Part shown: in pieces, positions 22,290 to 32,653 of the stretch
Position numbering within the stretch: position 1 is the first letter of the stretch
Layout: each line of letters begins with the position of its first letter
Assembly (NCBI GenBank): GCA_037127315.1
Contig: JBBBDQ010001187.1
Coordinates: 1,629,001-1,693,000, forward strand
Reading direction: 5' to 3'
Source of the DNA: Ascarosepion bandense
Lineage: Eukaryota; Mollusca; Cephalopoda; Sepiida; Sepiidae
Length of the DNA: 64,000 nucleotides
Made by a program: the position numbers and the translations under genes
Notes under the pieces: model-generated
What the model was told of the DNA's origin: nothing
Seen by the model: the letters and a program-made list of their open reading frames with translations, nothing else
Databases searched by the model: none

Positions 22290-23215
22290 CTATAAATGAA
22301 AGGTAGCAGCTCAAATCGCAACACCAGTTGTACCTGAAATTGCAGTTAATTAAAACAAAATCTAAGTATAAACTGCATCTCGCATAATCTTTAAACGCAG
22401 ATGGTCACATACGCATACACAGAATATGTTCGACTTGACAAAACATGATTACTAGAGCCCCTTTCCTCATGTCTGCTAGAAAGTAAATAATATCACGTAG
22501 AAGTTTTAATGTGTGGAACGTTAAGCAACTTAGTGCATGGCAGCCAACAAAACTGGATATTGGCAATAAAGATCATTGATCACCGATAATATTTTGGGCG
22601 TTTCCTCGTATACAAATAGTCAATATGAGAATTTATATCGACTGAACATTTAAAATACTGTGTCAATCAGCTTGAATTGTGCTAACTGAAGATTGTGTTC
22701 TTGTGTCAAAACTAAGAATTGTACCTGTTTATTGATTTTTTTACTTATTAAATGTATTAAAATTTAGTTTTGAATTAGTCTACAGTTAACAAGTTCTTTG
22801 TTTATTTTCCCGCCTAATTATCATTCCATCAACTACGAAGCGCATTAGACATTAGGCATCAGTTGTACATTTATAAACATGAAAATAGTTAACCGTGCTT
22901 TAGCCACATCTCATTTATTTTCTTCTATATGTGATACGTGCTAAGTGTAACAAAAAAAGAATAATTGATCAAAACTCAGTGTTAAAAATCACAGACAAAT
23001 ATTTAATTTACAAAAACATTAAACAAAAACATTTACGAATATAGAGGTTTTGTATTCAAATGGAAAACAGTAGAGTTTACTAATGGCAGGCGAAATGTTA
23101 CGAAAGGGAAGGAAATCTTTAAATGTGTATATAAAGAACAATTTCAAGTATGGTCAATGAAAAAGTCAAAAATATCTAAATCAAATAGTTAAAACAATTA
23201 CTGTTTATTAAGGGG
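22290..23215. other. No gene seen
   Basis: AT-rich sequence without open frames or identifiable repeats. Confidence 0.4.
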
Positions 23216-23221
23216 GTTATT

Positions 23222-23296
23222 AAGACGTCATCAAGATGTCATCAATACGTCATCAAGATGTCATCAATACGTCATCAAGATGTCATCAATACGTAG
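23222..23296. repeat. 22-bp tandem repeat (two 11-bp half units)
   Basis: Alternating 11-mers 'gtcatcaagat' and 'gtcatcaatac', about 3.3 copies of the pair, essentially perfect. Confidence 0.95.
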
Positions 23297-23392
23297 CACA
23301 ATCCCAAGACTGCCTCGTAGCTATTCAAATGCAATTTAAGATTGTTGCATAATATCTTCCGTCATTTGCGACTATACAAATCAGATTTTTTT

Positions 23393-23790
23393 AAAAAATC
23401 ATATCACCTCGGGCAAGGCGGTAACACCACTGATGTGCCGGGGACTACGTAAGAGTGAAAAGATTAGAAGAGAGAAAGCCGGAAACCACATCCTAAACAG
23501 GGAACAAGGGATGAGCCTCTACACCTGTTCAATAGACGTGGGTGGAGTGTGAACCGGGCGATAGTTTAGTCTATCTGCTCCAATTGAAAAAAAAGTGAAG
23601 ATTGGAAGAGAAAACCGAAAACCACATCCTAAACAGGGAACAAGGGATGAGCCTCTACACTTGTTCAATAGAAGTGAGTGGAGTGTGAACCGGGCTATAC
23701 TTCAGTCTATCTAATCCAATTGAAAAAAAAAAGAAAAGTGAAAAGATTGGAAAAGAGAAAACCGGAAACCACATCCTAATAGTTTAAAAA
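23393..23790 (-). mobile_element. LINE-A-tailed non-autonomous element with internal tandem unit
   Basis: Read on the minus strand, the element ends in a LINE-A-like tail ('caccttgcccgaggtgat'-type end, then A-rich) at 23393-23450. The body is a roughly 180-bp unit ('ccaattg...cgcccggttcac...ggatgtggtttcc') present about 2.3 times in tandem. The same body plus tail occurs once, on the plus strand, at 52690-52925. No coding potential is seen. It looks like a SINE-type or deleted-LINE family that uses the LINE-A 3' end. Confidence 0.7.
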
Positions 23791-24240
23791 GTTCCTGGGC
23801 GGGGAAGATATAGACGTTACCTAGATCACACCTAAGACTGTCCGTTTGCTATTCAAATGCAACTTAAATTGTTCTATAAAATCTTCTGTCATTTGCTGCT
23901 ATATATATGAGATAGTAAAAAGCCAGTACAGGCATGATTTAGAATCAGCACTTCGTAGTTTACACATAAGATTAACTCCTTTGATGAAAATCATTATTTT
24001 TGTTTTATAACAGTTTTTTCTCATTTTTTTCACTAAATTACCTGAGAGTTATTTTAATTTTCTCTCTGAGATTTTCGTCACAATTATGTAATCTGGGGAA
24101 ATATATATTAGAAGATCTCTCTTTATTTAATATCGTCTTACTCTACAAGGGGAATAAATCTTGCGTTCAAGAACATTCCTCATATACTTCTTCATATTTA
24201 CTATATTTACTAAACACTTTCTACTTTAACCCCTCTTATG
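23791..24240. other. No recognised gene
   Basis: A 95-codon plus frame starting at 24000 runs into the RTE remnant and has no recognisable motif. Confidence 0.35.
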
Positions 24241-25455
24241 AACTATTTGTTCATTGTAAAACTGATTGTCAGAATCCTGATGAATAGAGCGAGAAGTAGA
24301 ATCAGGTCAGAGATAGGAACACTGGAACAAGGAACGCCATATTTATGATTAGGATGCTCTCCGAAAGGGCAATACAAATGAAGAAAGACTGGTACCTATG
24401 TTTTATTGGCTATGCGAAGGCATTTGACAAGATACGACACAAAGAATTGATGGAGATGCTCGGCAGCCTCGATATTTTTGGGAACGACATCAGAATAATC
24501 AAGAATCTCTATTGGCAGCAAACGGCATGCATACAAGGATGTGTCTTTTCACCGAATCTGTTCAACTTGTACAGTGAGAATATTGTGAGGACCCTAGATG
24601 ACATGCCAGGATTTGTTATTGGAGGCCACAACTTGAACAACATAAGGTATGCAGATGACACAGTGCTGATTGCAGACACGGAAAGGAAATTACAAGAACG
24701 TAGCGGTGGAGGGTGACAAAAAAGGATTACAATTAAATTTTAAGAAAACTGAATGCATGGTCATCAGCAAAAAGTTCAACCCAAAATGGCAAATACAGGT
24801 GGGGGAGACTAGAATCAAGCAAGTACAAAAATTTAAATACCTAGGAAGTGTTCTAACAGGAGATGGAAAATGCAACACAGAGATCCGAATGTGAATTGGC
24901 ATGGTAAAGGACGCGTTCCAGAAGCTGAGTAAAGTACTAACACACAGGAAAATTTCACTAGAAACAAAGAAAAGAGTGCTGGATTGCTATGTGATGTCAG
25001 TTCTTCAATACGGCGGTGAATGCTGGACAATATCATCGAAAATGAGAGCAAAACTGGAAGCAGCGGACATGTGGTTCTACAGAAAGATGTTGCGGATATC
25101 GTGGACTGAGCATGCAAGCAACGATGAGGTGTTGGAAAGAATGGCAACAAAAAGGATATTAATACTGAGCATCAGGTAGAGACAGCTGAAATTCTTGGGA
25201 CACGCAAAGAGGAAAGAGAGCTTGGAGAACCTGATACTGACTCGCCAGATAGAAGGAAAGAGAGACAGAGGAAGGCAGCGGATAATATATTTGCAGGGCC
25301 TGATCAGGTGGATGACGGAACGGGAGTTGCCAGGAGTAACAGGAGCAAACATGCTAAGAGCCACAAGGGATAGGGAGACGTGGAGACCCATGATCGCCTA
25401 CGTCCTGCAGGGACAGAGCACATAGAATAATAATAAGAAGAAGAAGAAGAACACT
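24240..25455 (+). mobile_element. RTE/BovB-like LINE, 5'-truncated
   Basis: 3' half of an RTE-type non-LTR retrotransposon beginning shortly before the RT palm ('agaatcctgatgaatagagc' region) and ending in a short AAT/AAG simple repeat ('aataataagaagaagaag'), the tail type typical of RTE elements. Truncation, a frameshift near 24710, stop codons at 24892 and 25177, and loss of about 15-20 residues before the QGC motif show it is inactive. Confidence 0.85.
24300..25425 (+). pseudogene. RTE-type reverse transcriptase pseudogene
   Basis: Pieces in order are 24345-24716 (FIGYAKAFDKIRHKEL with the first catalytic Asp position, QGCVFSPNLFNLYSE, NIRYADDTVLIADTE with the catalytic YADD), then 24720-24894 (GLQLNFKKTECMV, FKYLGSVLTGDGK), 24901-25179 (SVLQYGGECWT, RKMLRISWTEH) and 25180-25425 (FLGHAKRKESLEN, MLRATRDRETW). 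This order of blocks is that of RTE/BovB proteins. In life the protein would copy element RNA at a nicked target; here it is broken at several points. Confidence 0.85.
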
Positions 25456-26260
25456 TTTGGTATCACTAGAGCAAATTCCAGGTGGAAAAAAATTTTTCCT
25501 CTTTCAGAAAATTTCTTTATCATACCTTTTTAATAATTCGTCCCTATAAAAGAACTGGAGATGAGGATAAAATACGCGAAACTCTTTCGGAAATATCTAA
25601 TATATCAGCTGCAAACAAAAGTTTTCTAAAATCAATGGTTAAAATTGTTTTTAAGGGAATGGTGACTGGAGCTGATAGCGAAGAGCGTCCTTATTCTAAA
25701 TTCAATAAGCGGCGGTAAGGAAATACAAACAAAAAACATTACCAAATAATAGAAGCCAAATCACTCGCTCGAAAACTCTCAACAGCAGTAAAAAGAAAAT
25801 AGCATATTTACCTCGATGTGAAAATAATGACATAAGAGGTTAACGTTCTACATTATGGTCTCCGTCGGTCTCGAAAGATCTAAGCCCAAAGAGTTATGTA
25901 CTATTAAAAGGATGACTGACATGATTTTTCTTTATGAAAGTTCGGCAGTTACACATGTAGCAAGTTTTTGCTAGACAACGAAATTGTCAAAGAAGCCAAT
26001 AAAGTTTAACGCTAGTGTAGCATTGGTGAAAGAACGAATGTTAAATCAACATCGGTCTTTTTTAGGGTATATGTCCCGGATTTAAATTCAGTCTTGTCTT
26101 TATCCTATTCTAGTTGACAACCCTTGCTACATAAAGTTAACTACTCTACTAGTTACGCATAGTTGGACCTTTTGAATTCAAAGTTTTTTCTCCTAAATGT
26201 ATTGCTACTGAATGCTATAATACACTCTGTCCTGATATTTGTTTTTATATAATCGTGTCT
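25456..26260. other. No recognised gene
   Basis: A 78-codon plus frame at 25482-25718 has no identifiable motif; the remainder is AT-rich. Confidence 0.35.
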
Positions 26261-26560
26261 CCCCAAGCAAGGAATTTTACTGCCACTGTTGTGCAGGGGG
26301 TTACATAGGAGGAATGTTATGAGAAAGAGTGACAGGTTACGGGGGTTGTCAGGACGAGAGCATGAGAAGGAAGAAAATACTGATGAGAGTGGGGTGGAAA
26401 GAGAAAAAAGCTCGAGAGAGAGGATGTAAGTTAGTGAGACAGGAGATGTCTATTGACTTTTCATTTGAATTCTTGAAGATTGTAACTGTCGGGAAAGCAA
26501 GTATGCGGAAGGGACTTCCACAGACGGGAATTGCGAGGAAAGAAGCTGCTGGTAATCATT
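26260..26560 (-). pseudogene. LINE-A 3' fragment, minus strand
   Basis: Reverse complement of the LINE-A tail (plus-strand 'ggaattttactgccactgtt' and 'gcagggggttac' at 26268-26310) followed by the 3' UTR and the C-terminal coding block (plus-strand 'agattgtaactgtcgggaaa' near 26480). The 126-codon plus frame over it is an antisense shadow. Confidence 0.75.
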
Positions 26561-26629
26561 TGAGTGACGAGATCAGATGGCTAAAAAATTTCACAAGTTT
26601 ATTAAAACAAAAAATGAAGGTATTGGAGT

Positions 26630-26702
26630 CGACTGAAATTCGAACTCGGCCCTCCGATTCCCTAATCCAAGGCATTAATCTAAGGTGCTTCGAGTTGCAC
26701 AC
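26630..26702 (-). mobile_element. tRNA-derived SINE, head fragment
   Basis: The plus strand shows 'actgaaattcgaactcggcc' followed by a diverged A-box region, i.e. the reverse complement of the SINE head. The body is missing. Confidence 0.5.
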
Positions 26703-27060
26703 AGCATAGAAGAAAAGAATGAAGCAAACCTCGAGCAATACTGGAAAGAGCGATAATAGTAGACTTAAAAATGACATAATAAAAACTTGGATTTAACAAA
26801 CAATTTTTTTCGATACATCTATTATTTCGATATTTTGATGTCTCGTGGATTGACGCAAAAAGTAAGTCACAAAGGAAGTCAGTTGTTTAAGGAAAAAAAA
26901 GATTATTTGTTTACTCTGACGGAGCAGGAAAGCATTTCAGTGCAAAGACTTCGCGTCAAATCACGGGAAACAAAAGCGCGCACATTTATTCACCAATAAA
27001 TATTCAAAGCTACGCACATAAAATCAAATGCGCGTGCACGCACATACGCATGCTCACACA

Positions 27061-27062
27061 AG

Positions 27063-27111
<49 letters not shown>
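27061..27111. repeat. (CA)n microsatellite
   Basis: About 23 uninterrupted CA units. Confidence 0.97.
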
Positions 27112-27112
<1 letters not shown>

Positions 27113-27445
27113 ATTTAAATTAATTTAATATCAATTCGTTATATCAACGAATTGATATTTAAATGCAGGTATAATAAGTATAAAATAATTTTGCTAGATC
27201 AAAATTATAATTTAAATTAATTTGATTTAAAAAGGTCTTTTTTTGGGGAGAAAAATTTGGAATTTACCGTTGGAAACGTTTTATTTCAAAATATTTTTTA
27301 TAGTTATTATGTTCATAGTTATATTATATTATTAGTAATGTTCTGATAATATTTTAAATTGTACAATAGTATGTAAATGTGTGTATGAATGTGCGGGTAT
27401 ATACGTGTATATGTGTATATTTGTGTGTATGGGCGTGTGTCATAT
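27112..27445. other. AT-rich flank of the LTR element
   Basis: Includes a short palindrome at about 27121-27165 (the 'caattcg'/'cgaattg' pair). No gene is seen. Confidence 0.4.
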
Positions 27446-27906
27446 TGTTATATATCGCCGTACGACGACAAAACAACAAACACGCATATATAAAAATATA
27501 AGGTTATATTTTTATTAATGACGACGAACCGTGTGGAATAGAGAAGATGAGAGTGAGAGCGCACATAGAATGGGTTGACGGGAGTGTAGTCTTGCCTGTG
27601 GTGTTTCTCTGCTTCCACTGGCCGTTCTCTGCTGGCGAATCCGTGTGTCGAGGTCTTTATATAGTCTTCTAGAACCGGGACTTTCCTTCCGGTTTTGCCT
27701 CGCCCACGCAACGCCCACGTAATTCCCAGAGACACCTGTTCTGTTTGCCTCCGTAGTCATTTCCGCCGCTGTCGGAAATAAGGTCAAACGACATCCGCTC
27801 CGGCCTCGACAGGATGTATTTCACAAACACCTGTCTTGTCGTTCGCCGACCATTTCACCGACGGGAAACACCATCGCTTGGGGTGGGGCCAGATTGTTAT
27901 ATTACA
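27446..27906 (-). repeat. 3' LTR of the gypsy element
   Basis: 461 bp, TG...CA ends, near-identical to 33761-34233 except for substitutions (for example near 27548, 27693 and 27850-27851) and absence of a 12-bp block ('catcacttcctc') found in the other LTR. The short minus-strand frames inside it are repeated in both LTRs and are not genes. Confidence 0.95.
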
Positions 27907-27926
27907 CTCCTCGCCCTCCCATTTTC
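27907..27926 (-). other. Polypurine tract of the LTR element
   Basis: Directly inside the 3' LTR the minus strand reads 'gggagggcgaggag', the purine-rich primer for plus-strand DNA synthesis expected at this place. Confidence 0.8.
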
Positions 27927-28729
27927 CAAAATGTTCACCTAAGAACATTTTAAGCGCAACACCCTCACACCCCCCCATGCCACACAAGCCCGAGAATTGT
28001 ACAAAACATGTGCACGCCGAAACAAACAAAACAACAAAAAAAATATATATAAGGGAGCCTACATCGGCAACCCAACAATGTTCGTGTCCATTGTGGAATT
28101 TTCATAATGTTCTTTTTTTTTTTTTTTTTTTAAGTTTCTGTAACTTTCAATGTTCGTTTCCTTTCTCGACTCTGTCCATACGCGTAGACGCCTCGATGCA
28201 CGACCATATGATCATAGGCGGTAACCGCGCCCCAGTTTCTAAACTGACATCGAGTAAATGACCTTTGACCAACACCATGCGTGTTTCCGCTCGAATTTAT
28301 TGTTACACATGTAACTTCATTTAATTTAATTTAATTTCAAACATACTATATTTGAACACAGAAAAACTGCCATTATCTGCAGTACATATCATTCATAGTC
28401 TGACCGAGAAATGTTCAATAGAAAACGAAGAAAATTACCCTGATTCCAACGTTAATCCGCATGCAATTTACTTGTGGAGGATTAGAGGTTTCATCTATCT
28501 TAATTTAGTCTAAAAAAAATGGACCCGTGACTCGTAATTCCTTAGTTTGTATCTTCGCATGTTTTGCTATAAGGAAGGTGACCTAACTATTTCACTTAAA
28601 CTATCGTTAATCCTCCCACTGCTTTCTTTCCCAATCCTATAGCATATCAGCCAATAAGTCTACAAGACTTTTCAGTTGTTCTTTCTTTTTGTTCCGATCA
28701 ACTGTGGAATCTGCAGGTCTATCCGTGCT
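27927..28729 (-). other. Untranslated 3' region of the LTR element
   Basis: Lies between the pol stop codon and the polypurine tract, with a T-rich run at about 28112-28132 on the plus strand. The 141-codon plus frame here is antisense. No envelope-like frame with signal peptide or membrane anchor was seen. Confidence 0.6.
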
Positions 28730-31700
28730 TTATGCCCCAACAGACGTTTGCCTCATTTGGACATCTTCGCTGCTAGGTGATTCCCTAGAAAAACCCTGAT
28801 CTACATGAGTAGATCCAGACGTTTCGCACTTTGAGCAATCATCCTCGAACGTGGGTGAAACATTATTTATACCACCGATTCTATCATCACTATCAATAGT
28901 TGACACGTTTTTATTCGCCATTTTACGTCGCGTCATGATGCGACGCTCCATTAATGGAACATCAGACTCATCGTCTGATTCCACACGTTGGTGTCGATTT
29001 TTGTGCACTGGAAAGTCGGTCTGTTCCGCTCCGGATTCGTCATCCGAATCACTGGATTCTACTGGAGCAGCCAATACAATCTTTCGTAACGGCCTATCGG
29101 AAGTAGGGATTTTCCATTCATCAATGGACGCTGCCCGAAGATGCTCAGCATGCGTCTTAATGACCGAGCCGGTTAACTGATCTCTAATTCTATAAGAGAC
29201 CGGGCCAGTCTTTTCAACGATCACATAATATGGCCGCCAGCGCACATCTAACTTCCCTTTCTTTTGGTGATTCTTATAGTACACCAAATCACCAACCTCA
29301 AAAGTTGTATTTTTCGTTTTACCACGCGACTTATCTATCGCGGCTCTCCTCGCTTTTCTTATATTATTCCTAACTAAAGTGAAGCTACGATGCATTTCCT
29401 GTAGTGCAATTTGGTGATGCTCATCACCATAATATATGCGACGAGGCCTCAGTATATTGTCCAAGGGCAAAATAACATCCCCATTATAGAGCAAGTAATA
29501 CGGTGAAAACTTAGTGGTTTCGCTCACATGAAACCGGATAGCCGCCAACATTTGGTTAATGTAAATATCCCACGACTGTTCGTTGTTGCCGATTTTTTTT
29601 CCTAGAACATCGTGCATTGTTCTGTGAAACCTCTCAACCTTACCGTTGCTCTGGGGGTGATAAAAAGAAGTTGTCACATGGTGTATATTTAGGTCTTCTA
29701 ATGTCTTTTTCATTATCCTGTTGACATTTTCTGGCCCATTATCAGTTAAAAGCTGAAGTGGTGTCCCAAATCTGGGGAAGATTTCGTCAACTAAAAGATG
29801 CACCACTGCTTCTGCCTTCTTGTTAGGAACCGCAAATGCCTCTGGCCAACCACTGTACAAATCTATGAATGTAACTATGTATTGGTTACCTGAATGGGTC
29901 TTTGGGTAGGGTCCTGAGACATCTAAAGCAACCTTTGCGAAAGGAAAAGGAGGGAAGTCACATTCCTGTATGTGGGGTTGCTGCTTCTTTAGGTTTCTTG
30001 TCTGACACGGGATACATTTACCTACGAAATCATTTATTTCTCTAAGTAAACAAGGCCAGAAATACTTTTGTTTTATTGAGTGGAATGTCTTATCCACCCA
30101 CATATGGCCACTGTCATCATGGCATTGAACTAGCACCATTTTTCTAAGGTGAGATGGTACATACAGCCTGATGAGGGGTTCATCATCAGGTTGAGACAAA
30201 TAGTACACCACCTCATCCATTACTATATATCTCTTCTGTTCTGCTTTGGTAGCCCTACCATTTCGTAATCTAATCTTCATGTCTAAGATGTTTTTGTCTG
30301 ATTCTTGCTCCCTGATTATGTCTATTCCTTTCAATGTGGGCCGTTCGGGTGCCTCTGATGAATTTCCGACATTTTTATGGGCTGCTAATTCTTCCGGCTC
30401 CATTAGGTTGGAGTTTATAACACTAACCAAGTAATTTCTATCATCTATATCTACTGGAGAAGCAATATGGTCTTCGTTCACATCAACAGCGCGTGATAAG
30501 AGATCCGCGCAAACATTATCCTTGCCCTTAAGATACTGTATGCTGCAATTGTAGCCAGACATGCTCAGAGCCCAAGTCTGTATCTTCTTATTTTGTATGG
30601 GCGAATTAAGTAAGTGCTCCAGGGGCCTGTGATCAGTGTATATTGTGAATGTTGCGCCATGCAGGTAGTGATTCAGTTTTTGAAGAGCATAGTGTATGGC
30701 ATAAGCCTCTTTCTCTATAGTTGACCACATCGTTTGTGTGTCACTTAATTTATGGGACAATAAATAAATTGGTTTTTCTACATCCTTCCTATTTTCCTTA
30801 TCGTACACCACCTGGGATAGGCATGCGCCAATCGATTGATCGGATGCGTCAGTATATAACCTATACGCCTTATTTGGGTTGGGATAGGCTAGTGTTACCA
30901 TCTCCGCGAGCTTCGTTTTTAGTGTATCGAAAGCGGTTTTGCAAGCATCGTCCCATTGGAATCGTGCATATTTCCTTGTCAAATTGACCAGCGGTTCGGC
31001 TATATCAGAGAAATTTCTAATAAAGCGGCGATAGTATGAGGTCATCCCAATAAAATCTCTTACTTGCCTAACAGTGGTTGGAGTAGAAACTGACTTTATA
31101 GCCTTGACTTTATTGAGGTCTGGTTGTATTCCCTCTTCACAAATCTTGAACCCCAGGTATTGGGTCTCTTTCTTAAAGAACTCACACTTAGCTGGCTTCA
31201 GTTTAAGGTTGTGCTTACGTAGACTACTCAAGACTGTGTCTATATGTCTTAAATGATCTTCCATCGTAGTTGAAAATATCAGAATATCATCTAAATATGC
31301 AAGAGCAAAATCTTCCTGTCCCTGTAAAACAACTGACATTAATTCCTGGAAGATGCCGGGTGAGTTTGCAAGTCCAAATGGCATAACATTAAAATGAAAC
31401 AGACCCTTGTGGCAGGTGAATGCACTTTTTTCTTTGTCATCATCATGAAGCTTAACTTGCCAGTACGCTGATTTTAAATCAAGCTTCGAAAAGTACCTTG
31501 CCGAACCAAGTGATGCCAGTATATCATCGATGACAGGAAGAGGTCGAGCATATTTCTTTGTAATCTTATTAAGTGCTCTAAAGTCTACACAAAATCTCTT
31601 ACCACCGTCTTTCTTCTCTACTAAAACTACTGGAAAACCCCACGGACTATTGGATCTCTCAATTACACCTGCCTGCATCATTTCGTCGATTGCTGAATCC

Positions 31701-32239
31701 ATTGTCTTTCTTTGTTTGAGGGGTGTGCGATATGGGCGTTTTCTTATGGGCTCATGCGTTCCAGTATCAATACGCATCTCCACAGTATCGGTTCTGCCCA
31801 GGTTCTTGTCGTCACTAACGAACATGTCTCTATTTCTTTTTAGCAATTTGTTAATTTCAGGCTTGAATTCCTCCGGTACATGTACCTGTTCCAAATCTAC
31901 ATCAGGACTTTTATTATTTTGTTTATCGGGCATAGTAATTTCAGTAATATTACCTGCCCTTTCCAATTTAGCCAGCGGACACCCCCGTCTCAAAGTGATT
32001 GTCTGGTTAGTGTTATTCATTATCAGCAACTGAAACTTACGAGACTTTGGCATTTTTACAACTGCGTTGGCTACTGATATACCACATAAGTTGCTAACAT
32101 ATCCACTACTCAGCTGTTCGATTTCATATTCTTTGCCACGTCCATTTCTCAGCCTGGTTAATCCCAGACAAGCATGCAGGTGTTGAGGTCTTAATGTTAC
32201 TTTTTGAGCTAACCTAACAATAGAGGAAATATGAACATC
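28730..32239 (-). CDS. pol: pol: reverse transcriptase - RNase H - integrase
   Basis: Open from the codon after the TAG at 32240-32242 to the stop at 28730. Residues are counted from the Met at 32053 (1,107 residues). RT: catalytic Asp about 192 in KLDLKSAYW and YLDD about 253-256. RNase H: Asp 402 (LYTDAS), Glu 447/449, Asp 474 (YTDHRPLEH) and Asp 517. Integrase: zinc-binding His 645/650 and Cys 680/683, then the DDE triad at about Asp 711, Asp 771 (LLTDNGPEN) and Glu 807 (GKVERFH). GPY/F module: about 918-975 (GDLVYYKN..., TGPVSYRIRD). The tail of about 130 residues is Ser/Asp-rich with no recognised domain. All catalytic residues are present, so this part looks undamaged. Expression would be as a continuation of the gag-protease product, in the cytoplasmic particle. 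Confidence 0.95.
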   Translation of the reverse strand, partial: DVHISSIVRLAQKVTLRPQHLHACLGLTRLRNGRGKEYEIEQLSSGYVSNLCGISVANAVVKMPKSRKFQLLIMNNTNQTITLRRGCPLAKLERAGNITEITMPDKQNNKSPDVDLEQVHVPEEFKPEINKLLKRNRDMFVSDDKNLGRTDTVEMRIDTGTHEPIRKRPYRTPLKQRKTMDSAIDEMMQAGVIERSNSPWGFPVVLVEKKDGGKRFCVDFRALNKITKKYARPLPVIDDILASLGSARYFSKLDLKSAYWQVKLHDDDKEKSAFTCHKGLFHFNVMPFGLANSPGIFQELMSVVLQGQEDFALAYLDDILIFSTTMEDHLRHIDTVLSSLRKHNLKLKPAKCEFFKKETQYLGFKICEEGIQPDLNKVKAIKSVSTPTTVRQVRDFIGMTSYYRRFIRNFSDIAEPLVNLTRKYARFQWDDACKTAFDTLKTKLAEMVTLAYPNPNKAYRLYTDASDQSIGACLSQVVYDKENRKDVEKPIYLLSHKLSDTQTMWSTIEKEAYAIHYALQKLNHYLHGATFTIYTDHRPLEHLLNSPIQNKKIQTWALSMSGYNCSIQYLKGKDNVCADLLSRAVDVNEDHIASPVDIDDRNYLVSVINSNLMEPEELAAHKNVGNSSEAPERPTLKGIDIIREQESDKNILDMKIRLRNGRATKAEQKRYIVMDEVVYYLSQPDDEPLIRLYVPSHLRKMVLVQCHDDSGHMWVDKTFHSIKQKYFWPCLLREINDFVGKCIPCQTRNLKKQQPHIQECDFPPFPFAKVALDVSGPYPKTHSGNQYIVTFIDLYSGWPEAFAVPNKKAEAVVHLLVDEIFPRFGTPLQLLTDNGPENVNRIMKKTLEDLNIHHVTTSFYHPQSNGKVERFHRTMHDVLGKKIGNNEQSWDIYINQMLAAIRFHVSETTKFSPYYLLYNGDVILPLDNILRPRRIYYGDEHHQIALQEMHRSFTLVRNNIRKARRAAIDKSRGKTKNTTFEVGDLVYYKNHQKKGKLDVRWRPYYVIVEKTGPVSYRIRDQLTGSVIKTHAEHLRAASIDEWKIPTSDRPLRKIVLAAPVESSDSDDESGAEQTDFPVHKNRHQRVESDDESDVPLMERRIMTRRKMANKNVSTIDSDDRIGGINNVSPTFEDDCSKCETSGSTHVDQGFSRESPSSEDVQMRQTSVGA

Positions 32240-32653
32240 CTACTCTAATGCCACGTATTCTTCACCAATCTTCAATGCCCCCAAATCGAAATACATTCTC
32301 ACTCCGTTCTGCATCAGCCAATCTCGGCCAAGTATAACGTTTCTATTGAGATTTTTCACGACTAAAAAATCATGGGGTATGGACTTACTTCCTATCTGGA
32401 CCTGTAGACGACAAAGGCCTTCAACGTATAACGGGGATCCATTCGCAGTTCGAAGTTTAATGTCCCTCTTTTGCAGTTCAAGTCCCAGTCGCAATTTTTT
32501 AAATACCCTACAGCTTATAACCGATACCTCTGCTCCCGTATCTACCAATGCCCTATAAGGGCTACGTTCTATTCTAATAAAGATGGAATTTGGCGCGCCC
32601 ATATTACCAACTATGTGCGTTGGTACCGTCTTGTTCCGTTCGTTGGGCGTCAC
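32240..32653 (-). CDS. pro: Retroviral-type aspartic protease region of pro-pol, ending in a TAG in frame with pol
   Basis: The 137-codon frame contains the active-site motif VDTGAEVSVIS at about residues 37-47 and a later VILGRDWL block, both typical of gypsy proteases that cut Gag and Pol. The frame overlaps the end of gag by a few bases in the -1 frame relative to gag, consistent with the -1 frameshift many Ty3/gypsy elements use. The ATG-like start reported by frame callers is a GTG codon, so translation by frameshift from gag is more likely than an independent start. The TAG at 32240-32242 separates it from an otherwise continuous pol frame. Confidence 0.88.
   Translation of the reverse strand: MTPNERNKTVPTHIVGNMGAPNSIFIRIERSPYRALVDTGAEVSVISCRVFKKLRLGLELQKRDIKLRTANGSPLYVEGLCRLQVQIGSKSIPHDFLVVKNLNRNVILGRDWLMQNGVRMYFDLGALKIGEEYVALE

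Noticed and set aside
26329..26709. 126-codon plus-strand frame as a gene
   Set aside because: Antisense to a LINE-A 3' fragment plus a SINE head fragment.
27448..27787. Minus-strand frames of 90-95 codons as small genes (same frames at 33763-34102)
   Set aside because: They lie inside both LTRs and recur identically; they are LTR sequence, not independent genes.
27927..28729. Envelope gene after pol in the LTR element
   Set aside because: No open minus-strand frame of useful length, signal peptide or membrane anchor in this interval.
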